A DNA stretch of 64,000 nucleotides from an uncultured Lachnospiraceae bacterium (GTDB lineage Bacteria; Bacillota; Clostridia; Lachnospirales; Lachnospiraceae). Under the pieces are notes generated by a model that saw only the letters and a list, made by a program, of their open reading frames with translations, was not told the DNA's origin and did not search any database. The DNA lies in the NCBI GenBank assembly GCA_902763335.1, contig CACWRR010000001.1, positions 62,001 to 126,000 on the forward strand, read 5' to 3'. Below, one piece after another: positions 1 to 8,260 of this stretch (positions are counted from its first letter, which is position 1; every line of letters starts with the position of its first letter). Position numbers and translations under genes: made by a program.

Positions 1-2
1 AT

Positions 3-1127
3 CATTATGCAGATGACGTGGTTGAATATTTTGTTCAGAAATCTATTGCCAATGGTATAGATATAATCAGAATTTTTGACTGCTTTAATGACCTTGATAA
101 TTTAAAGACAGCAGTAAATGCTGCAAAGAAGGAAAAAGGACATGCACAGATAGCACTTTCTTATACATTAGGTGATGCATATACACTTGATTACTGGAAG
201 GAAACTGCTAAGCAAATTGAAGAAATGGGTGCTGATTCTTTATGTATTAAGGATATGGCAGGACTTTTATTACCATACAAGGCAACTGAACTTGTTCAGG
301 CACTTAAAGAGGGTACAAGCCTTCCGATTCAGATTCATACACACTATACATCAGGTGTAGCTTCAATGACATATCTTAAGGCTGTTGAAGCAGGTGCTGA
401 TGTTATCGATACAGCTATTTCACCATTCTCAATGGGAACAAGCCAGCCGGCTACAGAGGTTATGGTTGAGACATTTAAGGGAACTGAATATGATACAGGA
501 CTTGATCAGAATCTTCTTGCTGAGATTGCTGAGTACTTCAGACCGATGAGAGAAGAAGCATTAAAGACTGGTCTTATGAATACTAAGGTTCTCGGTGTTA
601 ATATCAAGACACTTCTTTATCAGGTTCCGGGTGGTATGTTATCTAACCTTGTGTCACAGCTTAGTGAGGCACATGCAGAAGATAAATATCAGGAGGTTCT
701 TGAAGAGATACCTAGAGTTCGTAAGGACTTCGGTGAACCGCCACTTGTAACACCTTCTTCACAGATTGTAGGTACACAGGCTGTATTAAATGTACTTCAG
801 GGTGAGAGATACAAGATGATTACAAAAGAGTCTAAGAAGATATTAGACGGAGAATTCGGTAAGACAGTTAAGCCGTTCAATAAAGAGGTTCAGAAGAAGG
901 CTATAGGAGATAAGAAGCCTATTACTTGCAGACCGGCTGACCTGATTAAACCACAGCTTGAAGAATTTAAGAAAGAAGCTGCACCATATATACAGCAGGA
1001 GGAAGATGTATTATCATATGCATTATTCCCACAGGTAGCAACTGATTTCTTTAAATACAGAGAAGCACAGCAGACTAAGGTTGATCCTTCACAGGCTGAT
1101 AGTGAAAACGGAGCATATCCGGTATAA
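3..1127 (+). CDS. oadA: Oxaloacetate decarboxylase / pyruvate carboxylase subunit B, alpha-type carboxyltransferase (5' truncated)
   Basis: The reading frame is already open at base 3, so the N-terminus lies outside the window; 374 residues are visible. It is the carboxyltransferase that moves CO2 between biotin and oxaloacetate/pyruvate. Seen: the TIM-barrel part with the metal-binding HTH of IHTHYTSG (about visible residue 112) and the conserved lysine of LCIKDMAGL (about 83), followed by the PYC/OADA conserved domain from about residue 200. The protein ends in a short polar tail (QADSENGAYPV) without a biotinyl EAMKM domain. By family knowledge the biotin carrier must then be a separate subunit, presumably upstream. 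OadA and PycB-type carboxyltransferase cannot be told apart here. A hairpin lies just downstream. Confidence 0.88.
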   Translation, partial: HYADDVVEYFVQKSIANGIDIIRIFDCFNDLDNLKTAVNAAKKEKGHAQIALSYTLGDAYTLDYWKETAKQIEEMGADSLCIKDMAGLLLPYKATELVQALKEGTSLPIQIHTHYTSGVASMTYLKAVEAGADVIDTAISPFSMGTSQPATEVMVETFKGTEYDTGLDQNLLAEIAEYFRPMREEALKTGLMNTKVLGVNIKTLLYQVPGGMLSNLVSQLSEAHAEDKYQEVLEEIPRVRKDFGEPPLVTPSSQIVGTQAVLNVLQGERYKMITKESKKILDGEFGKTVKPFNKEVQKKAIGDKKPITCRPADLIKPQLEEFKKEAAPYIQQEEDVLSYALFPQVATDFFKYREAQQTKVDPSQADSENGAYPV

Positions 1128-1144
1128 TTTGATTATGTAACTGC

Positions 1145-1170
1145 AGGGCTGCCGCATATGCGACAGCCCT
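1145..1170. terminator. Hairpin after oadA, possible weak terminator
   Basis: AGGGCTG (1145-1151) pairs with CAGCCCT (1164-1170), and the interior CGCATATGCG is itself self-complementary; a single C/A mismatch separates the two parts. No T run follows, so a classical intrinsic terminator is not proven. One arm, read on the minus strand, is AGGGCTGTCGCA and recurs exactly at 8206-8217. Confidence 0.5.
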
Positions 1171-1226
1171 TAAAATATGTAGGGGGACATATAGGATGTG
1201 TCTCTTATAATTGGAGAAGTGTAAAG

Positions 1227-2129
1227 ATGGACGAGTTGATAAAAAGCAAAATGCCTGAGATGAGCAAGGGACAGAAAAAAATATCAGAGTTTATACTTAC
1301 AAATTATGAAAAGGCTGCATTTATGACTGCTGCGGAATTGGGCAGGGAAGTCGGAGTGAGTGAGTCGACGGTAGTAAGATATGCTGCATTACTGGGATAT
1401 AAAGGATATCCTGAGATGCAGAAGGAAGTCGAAAAAATGGTTCAGAGAAAGTTGCATGCAATCGAGCGTGTCAACATTGACAATCCTGACATATCAAGGA
1501 AGGACATTTTAAACAGCGTAATAATGTCAGATATTGAGAAATTGAAACTGTCGTTAGAACTTATAGATGTAAACATATTTAATGAGGCGGTGGAGAGCAT
1601 ATTAAATGCAGAGACTATATATATAGTGGGGCTTAGAAACTGTCTCCCTCTGGCACAGATGCTTGGCTTTAATCTGAATATGATGTTTGATAACGTAAAA
1701 GTTATAACCACTACAAGCTCAAGTGAAATATTTGAACAATTGATGAGAATAAGTGATAAAGATGTAATAATCGGTATAAGTTTTCCGAGGTATTCAATGA
1801 GAACATTAAAGGCAATAGAATTTGCCAATGACAGGAATGCAAAGGTTATCGCAATTACAGACAGTATAAATTCACCTATGAATCTATACTCATCATGTAA
1901 TCTTTTTGCGAGAAGTGAACTTACTTCAGTTATGGATTCACTTACAGCTCCGGTAAGCCTGATAAATGCACTTATCGTTGCGCTAACGATAAAAAATCAG
2001 GATAAAGTAATAAACACGCTTGACACTTTAGAAAATATATGGAATGATTATCAGGTATACGGCAGTGATGAAATAAACATATTTGATGATACTACAAAGG
2101 TAGGTATGGAGGAATTATCTGATGAGTAA
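1227..2129 (+). CDS. MurR/RpiR family transcriptional regulator
   Basis: A 300-residue sugar-phosphate-responsive type regulator. An N-terminal helix-turn-helix (about residues 30-60, AAELGREVGVSESTVVRYA) is followed by a SIS phosphosugar-binding domain (about 125-260, starting near ETIYIVGLRNC). I place the start at 1227 because the same frame is open from 1158 but that extension would run through the hairpin at 1145-1170, and a GGAGAAG ribosome site lies just upstream of 1227. Its stop overlaps the start of the next gene by 8 bases, so the two are translationally coupled. The regulated genes and ligand cannot be read from the sequence; the flavoprotein downstream is the nearest candidate. 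Confidence 0.85.
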   Translation: MDELIKSKMPEMSKGQKKISEFILTNYEKAAFMTAAELGREVGVSESTVVRYAALLGYKGYPEMQKEVEKMVQRKLHAIERVNIDNPDISRKDILNSVIMSDIEKLKLSLELIDVNIFNEAVESILNAETIYIVGLRNCLPLAQMLGFNLNMMFDNVKVITTTSSSEIFEQLMRISDKDVIIGISFPRYSMRTLKAIEFANDRNAKVIAITDSINSPMNLYSSCNLFARSELTSVMDSLTAPVSLINALIVALTIKNQDKVINTLDTLENIWNDYQVYGSDEINIFDDTTKVGMEELSDE

Positions 2130-3348
2130 TGTAGCAGTTGTTGGTGGGGGTGCCGCCGGAATGATTGCGGCCATAGCGGCTGCGGAAAATGGACATAAAG
2201 TAACTTTGTATGAACATAATGAAAAGCTTGGCAAAAAACTGTTTATAACAGGAAAGGGGCGCTGTAATGTAACGAATGCGTCTGATATTGATGAAATATT
2301 TAATAATATTGTGACCAATTCAAAATTTCTATACAGTTCGATTTATACATTTACAAATGATATGGTTATGGATTTCTTTGAGAAAGACGGGCTGAAGCTT
2401 AAAGTTGAACGTGGAAACAGAGTATTTCCGGCATCGGATCATTCATCTGATGTAATAAAGGTTTTAGAAAAAAGATTAAAAAAATCAGGTGTAACAGTTA
2501 AGCTTAATACAAACGTTGAAAGACTGCTTTGGGATGACAGTGGGATTAAAGGAATAGTGGCAGAAAATAAAGACATAATGGCGGATGCGGTTATAATGGC
2601 AACCGGAGGATTATCATATAAATCAACAGGTTCCGATGGAAGCGGATTTAAAATGGTCACCGGTGCAGGACACAGTACATCTGAGTTTTCGCCGGCTCTT
2701 GTTCCTATTACGATAGAAGAAGATTACCCAAAAGAAATGCAGGGTGTATCACTCAAAAACATTGAGGTGGAAATACTTAATGGAAAGAAGAAAATATATA
2801 GTGCATTTGGTGAGATGTTGTTTACTCATTTCGGAGTGACGGGGCCGGTTATATTAAGCGCCAGCAGTAAGATTATTAAACATCTTAAAAACGGTAATCT
2901 GACATTGAAGATAGATTTAAAGCCGGCACTGACAGAAGAACAGCTTGATACAAGGATACTTAGGGATTTTAAAGAAAATATAAACAGAGACTTTAAAAAT
3001 TCGCTTGATGGATTGCTGCCTAAAAAAATGATAGAACCGATTATAAGATATTCGGGTATTCCATTTGATAAAAAAGTAAATGTGATAACCAGAGAAGAAA
3101 GAAGAAATCTTGTGAAGGCATTTAAAGAGTTTACCATGACAATAAACGGTATAAGAGGGTACGATGAGGCGATAATCACACATGGTGGTGTAACAGTTAA
3201 GGAAATTAATCCGGCAACTATGGAGTCGAAACTTATAAAAGGACTTTACTTTGCCGGTGAAATGATAGATGTGGATGCACTTACCGGAGGATATAATCTG
3301 CAGATAGCATGGTCAACAGGATATCTTGCAGGGACAAGTGTAGTATAA
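2122..3348 (+). CDS. BaiN/HI0933-like NAD(P)/FAD-dependent oxidoreductase
   Basis: A 408-residue flavoprotein. The N-terminal dinucleotide fold is clear (AVVGGGAAGMIAAIAAAENG), followed by KLGKKLFITGKGRCNVTN, the hallmark of the HI0933/YhiN/BaiN family, and a C-terminal FAD-contacting stretch ending GLYFAGEMIDVDALTGGYN. Family members are poorly characterised; BaiN of Clostridium scindens reduces bile-acid intermediates, but most homologues are housekeeping proteins of unknown substrate, so a bile-acid role should not be assumed. It overlaps the RpiR gene by 8 bases. The next gene, cmk, is 70 bases downstream behind a dispersed repeat fragment. Confidence 0.85.
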   Translation: MSNVAVVGGGAAGMIAAIAAAENGHKVTLYEHNEKLGKKLFITGKGRCNVTNASDIDEIFNNIVTNSKFLYSSIYTFTNDMVMDFFEKDGLKLKVERGNRVFPASDHSSDVIKVLEKRLKKSGVTVKLNTNVERLLWDDSGIKGIVAENKDIMADAVIMATGGLSYKSTGSDGSGFKMVTGAGHSTSEFSPALVPITIEEDYPKEMQGVSLKNIEVEILNGKKKIYSAFGEMLFTHFGVTGPVILSASSKIIKHLKNGNLTLKIDLKPALTEEQLDTRILRDFKENINRDFKNSLDGLLPKKMIEPIIRYSGIPFDKKVNVITREERRNLVKAFKEFTMTINGIRGYDEAIITHGGVTVKEINPATMESKLIKGLYFAGEMIDVDALTGGYNLQIAWSTGYLAGTSVV

Positions 3349-3395
3349 TGATGTCGGGGCAAAATAGTGCTACGCACCAGCCGGGACAAATATAA
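3349..3395. repeat. Half copy of a dispersed palindromic intergenic element
   Basis: The gap between the flavoprotein gene and cmk holds GCAAAATAGTGCTACGCACC-AGCCGG-type sequence resembling the left arm of the large palindrome at 14908-15015. The 11-mer CGCACCAGCCG at 3373-3383 is identical to 14925-14935, and both copies carry a small hairpin just before it (here GTGC-TAC-GCAC). The right half of the element is missing here. Confidence 0.5.
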
Positions 3396-3418
3396 TATAG
3401 AAATGGAGAGAGTAAAAA

Positions 3419-4081
3419 ATGAATATAGCAATAGACGGACCTGCAGGAGCAGGAAAAAGTACAATAGCAAAGAAAGTAGCATCGGATATAGGATATGTAT
3501 ACGTTGATACCGGAGCAATATACAGAACACTGGCCTTGGCATGTATAAGAAAAGGTATCACGGCAGATGATGAGAGAAATGTGTGTGACATCTGCAAAAA
3601 TACAAAAGTAGACATAAAGTATGTTGACGGTGAACAGATAATGCTTTTAGACGGAGAAAATGTAAACGCTTATATACGTTCAGAGGATGTGAGCAGAATG
3701 ACTTCATCAATATCAGTGTATAAGGAAGTAAGGGAACAGCTCATAGATTTGCAGAGGTATATTGCAGAGAAAGAAAATGTAATAATGGATGGAAGAGATA
3801 TAGGAACATTTGTGCTTCCGAATGCGGAAGTGAAAGTATATCTTAACGCTAGTGTGGAGACAAGGGCAAAGAGAAGATATCTTGAGCAGAAAGATAAAGG
3901 TGTTGAATGCTCACTTGAGGATATAGAAAAGGATATAAAAGAGAGAGATTACAGGGATATGCACAGGGATATAGCGCCGTTACGCAAGGCGGATGATGCA
4001 GTAGAGGTAGATACCTCTTACATGACTATTGATGAGGTTGTTATGAAAATAAAGGATATCATAAAGGAGAAAGCCGAATAA
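3419..4081 (+). CDS. cmk: Cytidylate kinase
   Basis: A 220-residue (d)CMP kinase of usual length, phosphorylating CMP and dCMP with ATP in the cytoplasm. The P-loop GPAGAGKST is at residues 6-14, then YVDTGAIYRTLAL, the CMP-binding DGRDIGTFVLP (about 125) and the lid-region arginines KRRYLEQ. A GGAGAG ribosome site precedes the ATG. The stop codon shares one base with the ispH start (TAATG), and ispH in turn overlaps rpsA, so cmk-ispH-rpsA is one translationally coupled unit, an arrangement known from Clostridia. Confidence 0.95.
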   Translation: MNIAIDGPAGAGKSTIAKKVASDIGYVYVDTGAIYRTLALACIRKGITADDERNVCDICKNTKVDIKYVDGEQIMLLDGENVNAYIRSEDVSRMTSSISVYKEVREQLIDLQRYIAEKENVIMDGRDIGTFVLPNAEVKVYLNASVETRAKRRYLEQKDKGVECSLEDIEKDIKERDYRDMHRDIAPLRKADDAVEVDTSYMTIDEVVMKIKDIIKEKAE

Positions 4082-4932
4082 TGAAGGTTATTGTTGCTAA
4101 GACAGCAGGTTTCTGCTTTGGTGTAAAAAGAGCTGTTGATAAGGTTTATCAGCAGATAAATGACAGCAATGGAGAAAAAATATATACTTATGGTCCGATA
4201 ATCCATAACGAAGAGGTAGTTAAGGATCTTGAAAAAAAAGGTGTGGAAATAATTAATTCCAAAGAGGAACTGAAAAACATTAAAAGCGGAACTATAGTTA
4301 TACGTTCACACGGTGTTGATAAAGAGGTATATGACATTGCACATGCCAACGGATTAAAAATTGAAGATGCCACATGTCCTTTTGTATTAAAAATACATAA
4401 AATTGTAGAAAAGGAAAAAAATAATGGTAGGCATATTGTCATAATAGGAAACAAAGATCATCCCGAAGTACAGGGAATAAGAGGGTGGTCCGGAGATGAT
4501 ACTACGATTATAGGTGATGAGGAAGAAGCACGAAAATTTGAGCTAAAAGACGGCAGTAAGATTTGTATTGTATCTCAAACGACATTTAATTACAATAAAT
4601 TTAAATATCTTGTTGAAATTATCTCAAAAAAGCGGTATGATATAAATGTTTTAGATACTATATGTAACGCTACACATGAACGGCAGTCAGAAGCAAAGGA
4701 AATAGCAGCAAATGTTGATTCTATGATTGTAATTGGAGGTAAGAAAAGTTCAAACACCCAGAAGCTGTATGAAATATGCAGTAAGGAATGTAAGAACACT
4801 TACTATATACAAACATTAGAAGATATGGATTTGTGCGAACTTCAATCTAGTAGTTGCGTAGGTATTACAGCTGGGGCATCAACCCCAAATAATATTATCG
4901 AGGAGGTTCATACTAATGTCAGAAAGTTTTGA
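4081..4932 (+). CDS. ispH: 4-hydroxy-3-methylbut-2-enyl diphosphate reductase
   Basis: A 283-residue [4Fe-4S] enzyme for the last step of the MEP isoprenoid pathway, producing IPP and DMAPP. The three cluster cysteines are visible in GFCFGVKRA (residue 12), DATCPFV (about 99) and DTICNATHERQ (about 198), and the substrate-binding TAGASTPN is at the C-terminus. In many Clostridia IspH is fused to ribosomal protein S1. Here the two are separate: this gene stops with TGA at 4930-4932, 17 bases inside rpsA, which starts in another frame at 4916. Confidence 0.95.
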   Translation: MKVIVAKTAGFCFGVKRAVDKVYQQINDSNGEKIYTYGPIIHNEEVVKDLEKKGVEIINSKEELKNIKSGTIVIRSHGVDKEVYDIAHANGLKIEDATCPFVLKIHKIVEKEKNNGRHIVIIGNKDHPEVQGIRGWSGDDTTIIGDEEEARKFELKDGSKICIVSQTTFNYNKFKYLVEIISKKRYDINVLDTICNATHERQSEAKEIAANVDSMIVIGGKKSSNTQKLYEICSKECKNTYYIQTLEDMDLCELQSSSCVGITAGASTPNNIIEEVHTNVRKF

Positions 4933-6001
4933 ACAGTTGTTTGAAGAACAGGGAATGAAACAAATACGTACAGGAGAGATTGTTGAAGGCACAGTAATCA
5001 GTGTAAAAGAAGATGAAATCGTCTTAAATATAGGTTACAAGTCGGATGGTATTATTTCAAGAAATGAATATACCAATACACCAAATGTAGATCTCACTAC
5101 ATGCGTATCAGTTGGCGACAAGATGGAAGCCAAAGTATTAAAGGTAAATGACGGAGAAGGTCAGGTTGCACTCTCTTACAAGAAACTTGCAGCAGAGAAG
5201 GGCAACAAGAGATTAGAGGAAGCTTTTGAGAATAAAGAAGTTCTTAAGGCTAAAGTTGTTCAGGTTAATCCGGGTGGATTAAGCGTATCAGTAGAGGAGT
5301 CAAGAGTATTTATTCCTGCAAGCCTTGTATCTGATACTTATGAGAAAGATTTAAACAAATACATGGATCAGGAAATTGAGTTCGTTATAACAGAATTCAA
5401 TCCTAGAAAGAGAAGAATTATCGGTGACCGCAAGCAGTTAATCGTTGCTGAGAAGGCAGAGAAGAAGAAAGCACTTTTAGAGAGCCTCAAAGAAGGACAG
5501 ACAGTTACAGGTATTATTAAGAACGTAACAGATTTTGGTGCATTTGTTGATTTAGGCGGTATCGACGGATTACTTCACATTTCAGAGATGTCATGGGGAA
5601 GAGTTGAGAATCCTAAGAAGAACTTCAAGGTTGGAACAGAGCTTAAGGTTCTTATAAAAGAAATAAACGGAGAGAAGATTGCATTAAGTCTTAAATTTGA
5701 CGAGACAAATCCATGGCTTGACGCAGCTACAAAATATGCTGTTGGAAATGTAGTAAAAGGTAAAGTTGCAAGAATGACAGACTTTGGTGCATTTATCGAA
5801 CTTGAAACAGGTGTTGATGCACTTTTACATGTTTCACAGATTTCAAAAGAGCATGTTGACAAGCCTTCAGATGTACTTTCAGTTGGACAGGAAGTAGAAG
5901 CAAAAGTTGTAGATTTCAGTGCTGAGGATAAGAAAATCAGCTTAAGCATTAAGGCACTTGAGAAAGATGCTGAAAATGCAGAGGAGACTACAGAGGAATA
6001 A
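4916..6001 (+). CDS. rpsA: 30S ribosomal protein S1-like protein, four S1 domains
   Basis: A 361-residue RNA-binding protein with four S1/OB-fold repeats, starting near residues 18, 103, 190 and 276 (for example GQTVTGIIKNVTDFGAFVDL and GNVVKGKVARMTDFGAFIEL). It ends in an acidic EDAENAEETTEE tail. Four repeats are usual for low-GC Gram-positive S1 homologues and fewer than the six of E. coli. A strong GAGGAGG site precedes the ATG at 4916, which lies inside the 3' end of ispH. Codon choice is visibly more biased than in neighbours, as expected for a highly expressed translation protein. Confidence 0.92.
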   Translation: MSESFEQLFEEQGMKQIRTGEIVEGTVISVKEDEIVLNIGYKSDGIISRNEYTNTPNVDLTTCVSVGDKMEAKVLKVNDGEGQVALSYKKLAAEKGNKRLEEAFENKEVLKAKVVQVNPGGLSVSVEESRVFIPASLVSDTYEKDLNKYMDQEIEFVITEFNPRKRRIIGDRKQLIVAEKAEKKKALLESLKEGQTVTGIIKNVTDFGAFVDLGGIDGLLHISEMSWGRVENPKKNFKVGTELKVLIKEINGEKIALSLKFDETNPWLDAATKYAVGNVVKGKVARMTDFGAFIELETGVDALLHVSQISKEHVDKPSDVLSVGQEVEAKVVDFSAEDKKISLSIKALEKDAENAEETTEE

Positions 6002-6024
6002 TCAGTACGTGAGGAGGTAGGATT

Positions 6025-6798
6025 TTGGATTACACAGGGTTCAAAAAACAGATATATGACCTTACTCACATAGATTTGAATGCTTATAAAGAACGGCAGA
6101 TGAAACGTAGAATAGATGCACTTATTGCTAAACACAAATTTAGTGATTATGATAGTTATGTAAAAGCTATCAGAGTGGATTCTAATCTGTTTGAAGAATT
6201 TGTGAATTATTTGACCATAAATGTTTCAGAGTTCTACAGAAATCCGGAACAGTGGAAAAATCTTTCAAAAGATATATATCCATATCTTGTAGAACATTTT
6301 GGTAAAAGTCTTAAGATATGGAGTGCTGCCTGTTCTACAGGTGATGAGCCTTATTCACTTGTTATGACGCTGGCGGATTATATTCCGTTAAGGCAGATAA
6401 AGATTATAGCTACAGATATAGATAAACAGGTTCTTGAAAAGGCGAAAGCCGGATTGTACAATGAAAAGAGTGTTTCAGGACTTCCGGCAGAATATAAGGA
6501 CAAATATCTTGTGAAGATTGGAAAGAACAACTATCAGGTTAAAGACGAAGTTAAGTCATGTGTTGAATTTCGACAACACAATCTCCTTAAGGATGACTAT
6601 CCAAGCGGATGTGATATGATAGTGTGCAGAAATGTGGTTATATATTTTACGGATGAAGCGAAGACTGAGATTTATAAGAAGTTTCACAGGTCATTAAAAA
6701 CCGGAGGAATACTTTTTGTAGGAAGTACCGAGCAGATTATAAATTATAGAGATTTGAATTACGAATCAGTAAAATCATTTTTTTATAAAAAAGTTTAG
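6025..6798 (+). CDS. cheR: CheR-type protein-glutamate O-methyltransferase
   Basis: A 257-residue SAM-dependent methyltransferase of the chemoreceptor type. The N-terminal all-alpha CheR domain (residues 1-75, with ERQMKRRIDAL and NVSEFYRNPEQW) is followed by the SAM-binding motif IWSAACSTGDEPYSL (about 97-111), ATDIDKQVLEKA, and MIVCRNVVIYF. It starts with TTG at 6025, supported by GAGGAGG at 6011-6017. No other chemotaxis or flagellar gene is present in the window, so its substrate may be a remote receptor or a non-chemotaxis protein. It is 23 bases from rpsA and ends before a hairpin. Confidence 0.9.
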   Translation: MDYTGFKKQIYDLTHIDLNAYKERQMKRRIDALIAKHKFSDYDSYVKAIRVDSNLFEEFVNYLTINVSEFYRNPEQWKNLSKDIYPYLVEHFGKSLKIWSAACSTGDEPYSLVMTLADYIPLRQIKIIATDIDKQVLEKAKAGLYNEKSVSGLPAEYKDKYLVKIGKNNYQVKDEVKSCVEFRQHNLLKDDYPSGCDMIVCRNVVIYFTDEAKTEIYKKFHRSLKTGGILFVGSTEQIINYRDLNYESVKSFFYKKV

Positions 6799-6804
6799 AC
6801 AATG

Positions 6805-6842
6805 GCTGTCACAATGCAACATCAAACTTGCAGTGTGACAGC
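6805..6842. terminator. Hairpin between cheR and rsmD
   Basis: GCTGTCACA (6805-6813) pairs with TGTGACAGC (6834-6842), and an inner GCAA/TTGC pair (6816-6819, 6828-6831) extends the stem. No T tract follows. The arm resembles those of the hairpins at 1145-1170 and 8205-8234, suggesting one repeat family used at transcript ends. Confidence 0.5.
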
Positions 6843-6873
6843 TAATTGCTTATATGGGTATCAGGAGTGAAAG

Positions 6874-7419
6874 ATGAGAGTTATATCAGGAAGTGCGAGA
6901 AGCTTAAAATTAAAAACCATAGAAGGTAATGGAACAAGACCTACCACAGACAGAATAAAGGAAACTCTTTTTAATATGATAAATGACAGGATGTATGATT
7001 GCAGATTCCTTGATTTGTTTAGCGGAAGCGGAGCCATAGGGATTGAGGCTTTGAGCAGAGGAGCAAGAGAGGCGGTTTTTGTTGAAAATAACAAAAAAGC
7101 AGTTTCATGTATAAAAGAAAATTTAAAATTTACAAAATTAATTGACAGGGCACAGATAATTGAACGAAATGCAGAAAGTGCAGTGGCGGGACTCAGCGGA
7201 AGATTTGATGTAATATTTATGGACCCGCCATATGATAATGAATATGAGAAAAAAATGCTTGAATTAATCAGTAAATCCGATATAGCAGACAGAGATACAC
7301 TGATTATTGTTGAAGCATCACTTGATACAAAAATGGATTATTTGAATGAATATGGATATGATATTGTAAAAGAAAAGACATATAAAACTAATAAGCATAT
7401 CTTCATACAAAAATCATAA
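6874..7419 (+). CDS. rsmD: 16S rRNA (guanine(966)-N(2))-methyltransferase
   Basis: A 181-residue class I methyltransferase modifying G966 of 16S rRNA. Seen: the N-terminal GNGTRPTTDRIKETLFNM, SAM motif I DLFSGSGAIGIEALSRGA (about residues 49-66) and the N6/N2-methylase signature MDPPYDNE (about 121). In B. subtilis the order is rsmD (ylbH)-coaD (ylbI)-ylbJ; here coaD is absent from this position, an unrelated coiled-coil gene follows, and a ylbJ-like gene comes next on the other strand. Confidence 0.93.
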   Translation: MRVISGSARSLKLKTIEGNGTRPTTDRIKETLFNMINDRMYDCRFLDLFSGSGAIGIEALSRGAREAVFVENNKKAVSCIKENLKFTKLIDRAQIIERNAESAVAGLSGRFDVIFMDPPYDNEYEKKMLELISKSDIADRDTLIIVEASLDTKMDYLNEYGYDIVKEKTYKTNKHIFIQKS

Positions 7420-7427
7420 AATGTACG

Positions 7428-7456
7428 TTGTAATATTTTAAATATCGTGTTAATAT
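7428..7456 (+). promoter_or_regulatory. Candidate sigma-A promoter for the coiled-coil gene
   Basis: TTGTAA (7428-7433), a 17-base spacer and TAATAT (7451-7456) fit a vegetative promoter about 78 bases before the start at 7535. A second possible -10, TATAAT at 7477-7482, has no good -35. Either would give an untranslated leader of moderate length. Confidence 0.35.
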
Positions 7457-7534
7457 TATAAGAAGTTGAATACTAATATAATCTTCCAAGGTGTAGGAAG
7501 TCAGTAATTATATATGAAAGGATGCCGTTAAACA

Positions 7535-8200
7535 ATGAGTAAGATAGAACAGATAATAACCGAGATAGAGGAATACATAGATAATTGCCGTTTTCAGCCG
7601 TTATCTAACACCAAGATTGTTGTTAATAAAGAAGAAATTGAAGAATTGTTAGCTGAGTTAAGGTTAAAGACACCTGACGAAATAAAAAAATATCAGAGAA
7701 TCATTGCTAATAAGGATGCTATATTAAGAGATGCAAAGTCAAAAGCGGATGCAATGTTAAGCAAAGCGCAGGAGCAGACCTCTGAACTTGTAAGTGAACA
7801 TGAGATTATGCAGCAGGCATATGCACAGGCAAATGATATCGTGCAGCAGGCTACAGAGCAGGCACAGCAGATACTTGACAGTGCTACTGCGGATGCCAAT
7901 GCAATCAGAACAGGAGCAGTTCAGTATACAGATGATGTATTAGCTAACCTTCAGAATATAATTACTCATTCTATGGAAAATATAAATATTAAATACGATA
8001 ATCTGATGAAGTCTTTAAGTACAAGCCTTGACGTTGTAAATGCTAACAGACAGGAACTTAATGCTCAGGATGAAGCAGAGACTGCAGAGCAGGGTGATGC
8101 AGACGGTGCATCCGGTGAATATGCAGGAGATGAGATTGCAGATCAGGAATTAGAAGAACTGAGTGAGTTTGAGGATTATACCGTAGATTTATATGATTAA
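7535..8200 (+). CDS. Coiled-coil protein of unknown function with acidic tail
   Basis: A 221-residue soluble protein that I can describe but not name. Residues about 45-130 are strongly heptad-like and rich in Ala/Gln/Glu (QQAYAQANDIVQQATEQAQQ), resembling the membrane-peripheral coiled coils of DivIVA-like proteins or stalk-type ATP synthase subunits, without a convincing match. The C-terminal 45 residues are highly acidic (DQELEELSEFEDYTVDLYD). There is no signal peptide or membrane segment. It occupies the place where coaD normally follows rsmD. Similar genes in Lachnospiraceae are sometimes labelled as ATPase subunit-like, which I regard as a coiled-coil artefact. Confidence 0.75.
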   Translation: MSKIEQIITEIEEYIDNCRFQPLSNTKIVVNKEEIEELLAELRLKTPDEIKKYQRIIANKDAILRDAKSKADAMLSKAQEQTSELVSEHEIMQQAYAQANDIVQQATEQAQQILDSATADANAIRTGAVQYTDDVLANLQNIITHSMENINIKYDNLMKSLSTSLDVVNANRQELNAQDEAETAEQGDADGASGEYAGDEIADQELEELSEFEDYTVDLYD

Positions 8201-8204
8201 AATA

Positions 8205-8234
8205 AAGGGCTGTCGCACGTTAGTGACAGCCCTT
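8205..8234. terminator. Hairpin between convergent genes
   Basis: AAGGGCTGTC (8205-8214) and GACAGCCCTT (8225-8234) form a perfect 10-bp stem with a 10-base loop between the convergent coiled-coil and ylbJ-like genes. There is no long T run on either side. AGGGCTGTCGCA at 8206-8217 is the exact reverse complement of 1159-1170. Confidence 0.6.
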
Positions 8235-8260
8235 CGTTATGTAGTTATATGATACAGAGG

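Noticed and set aside
2122-3348. Specific bile-acid function for the BaiN-like protein
   Set aside because: No other bai genes are near, and the family is broad and mostly unrelated to bile acids.
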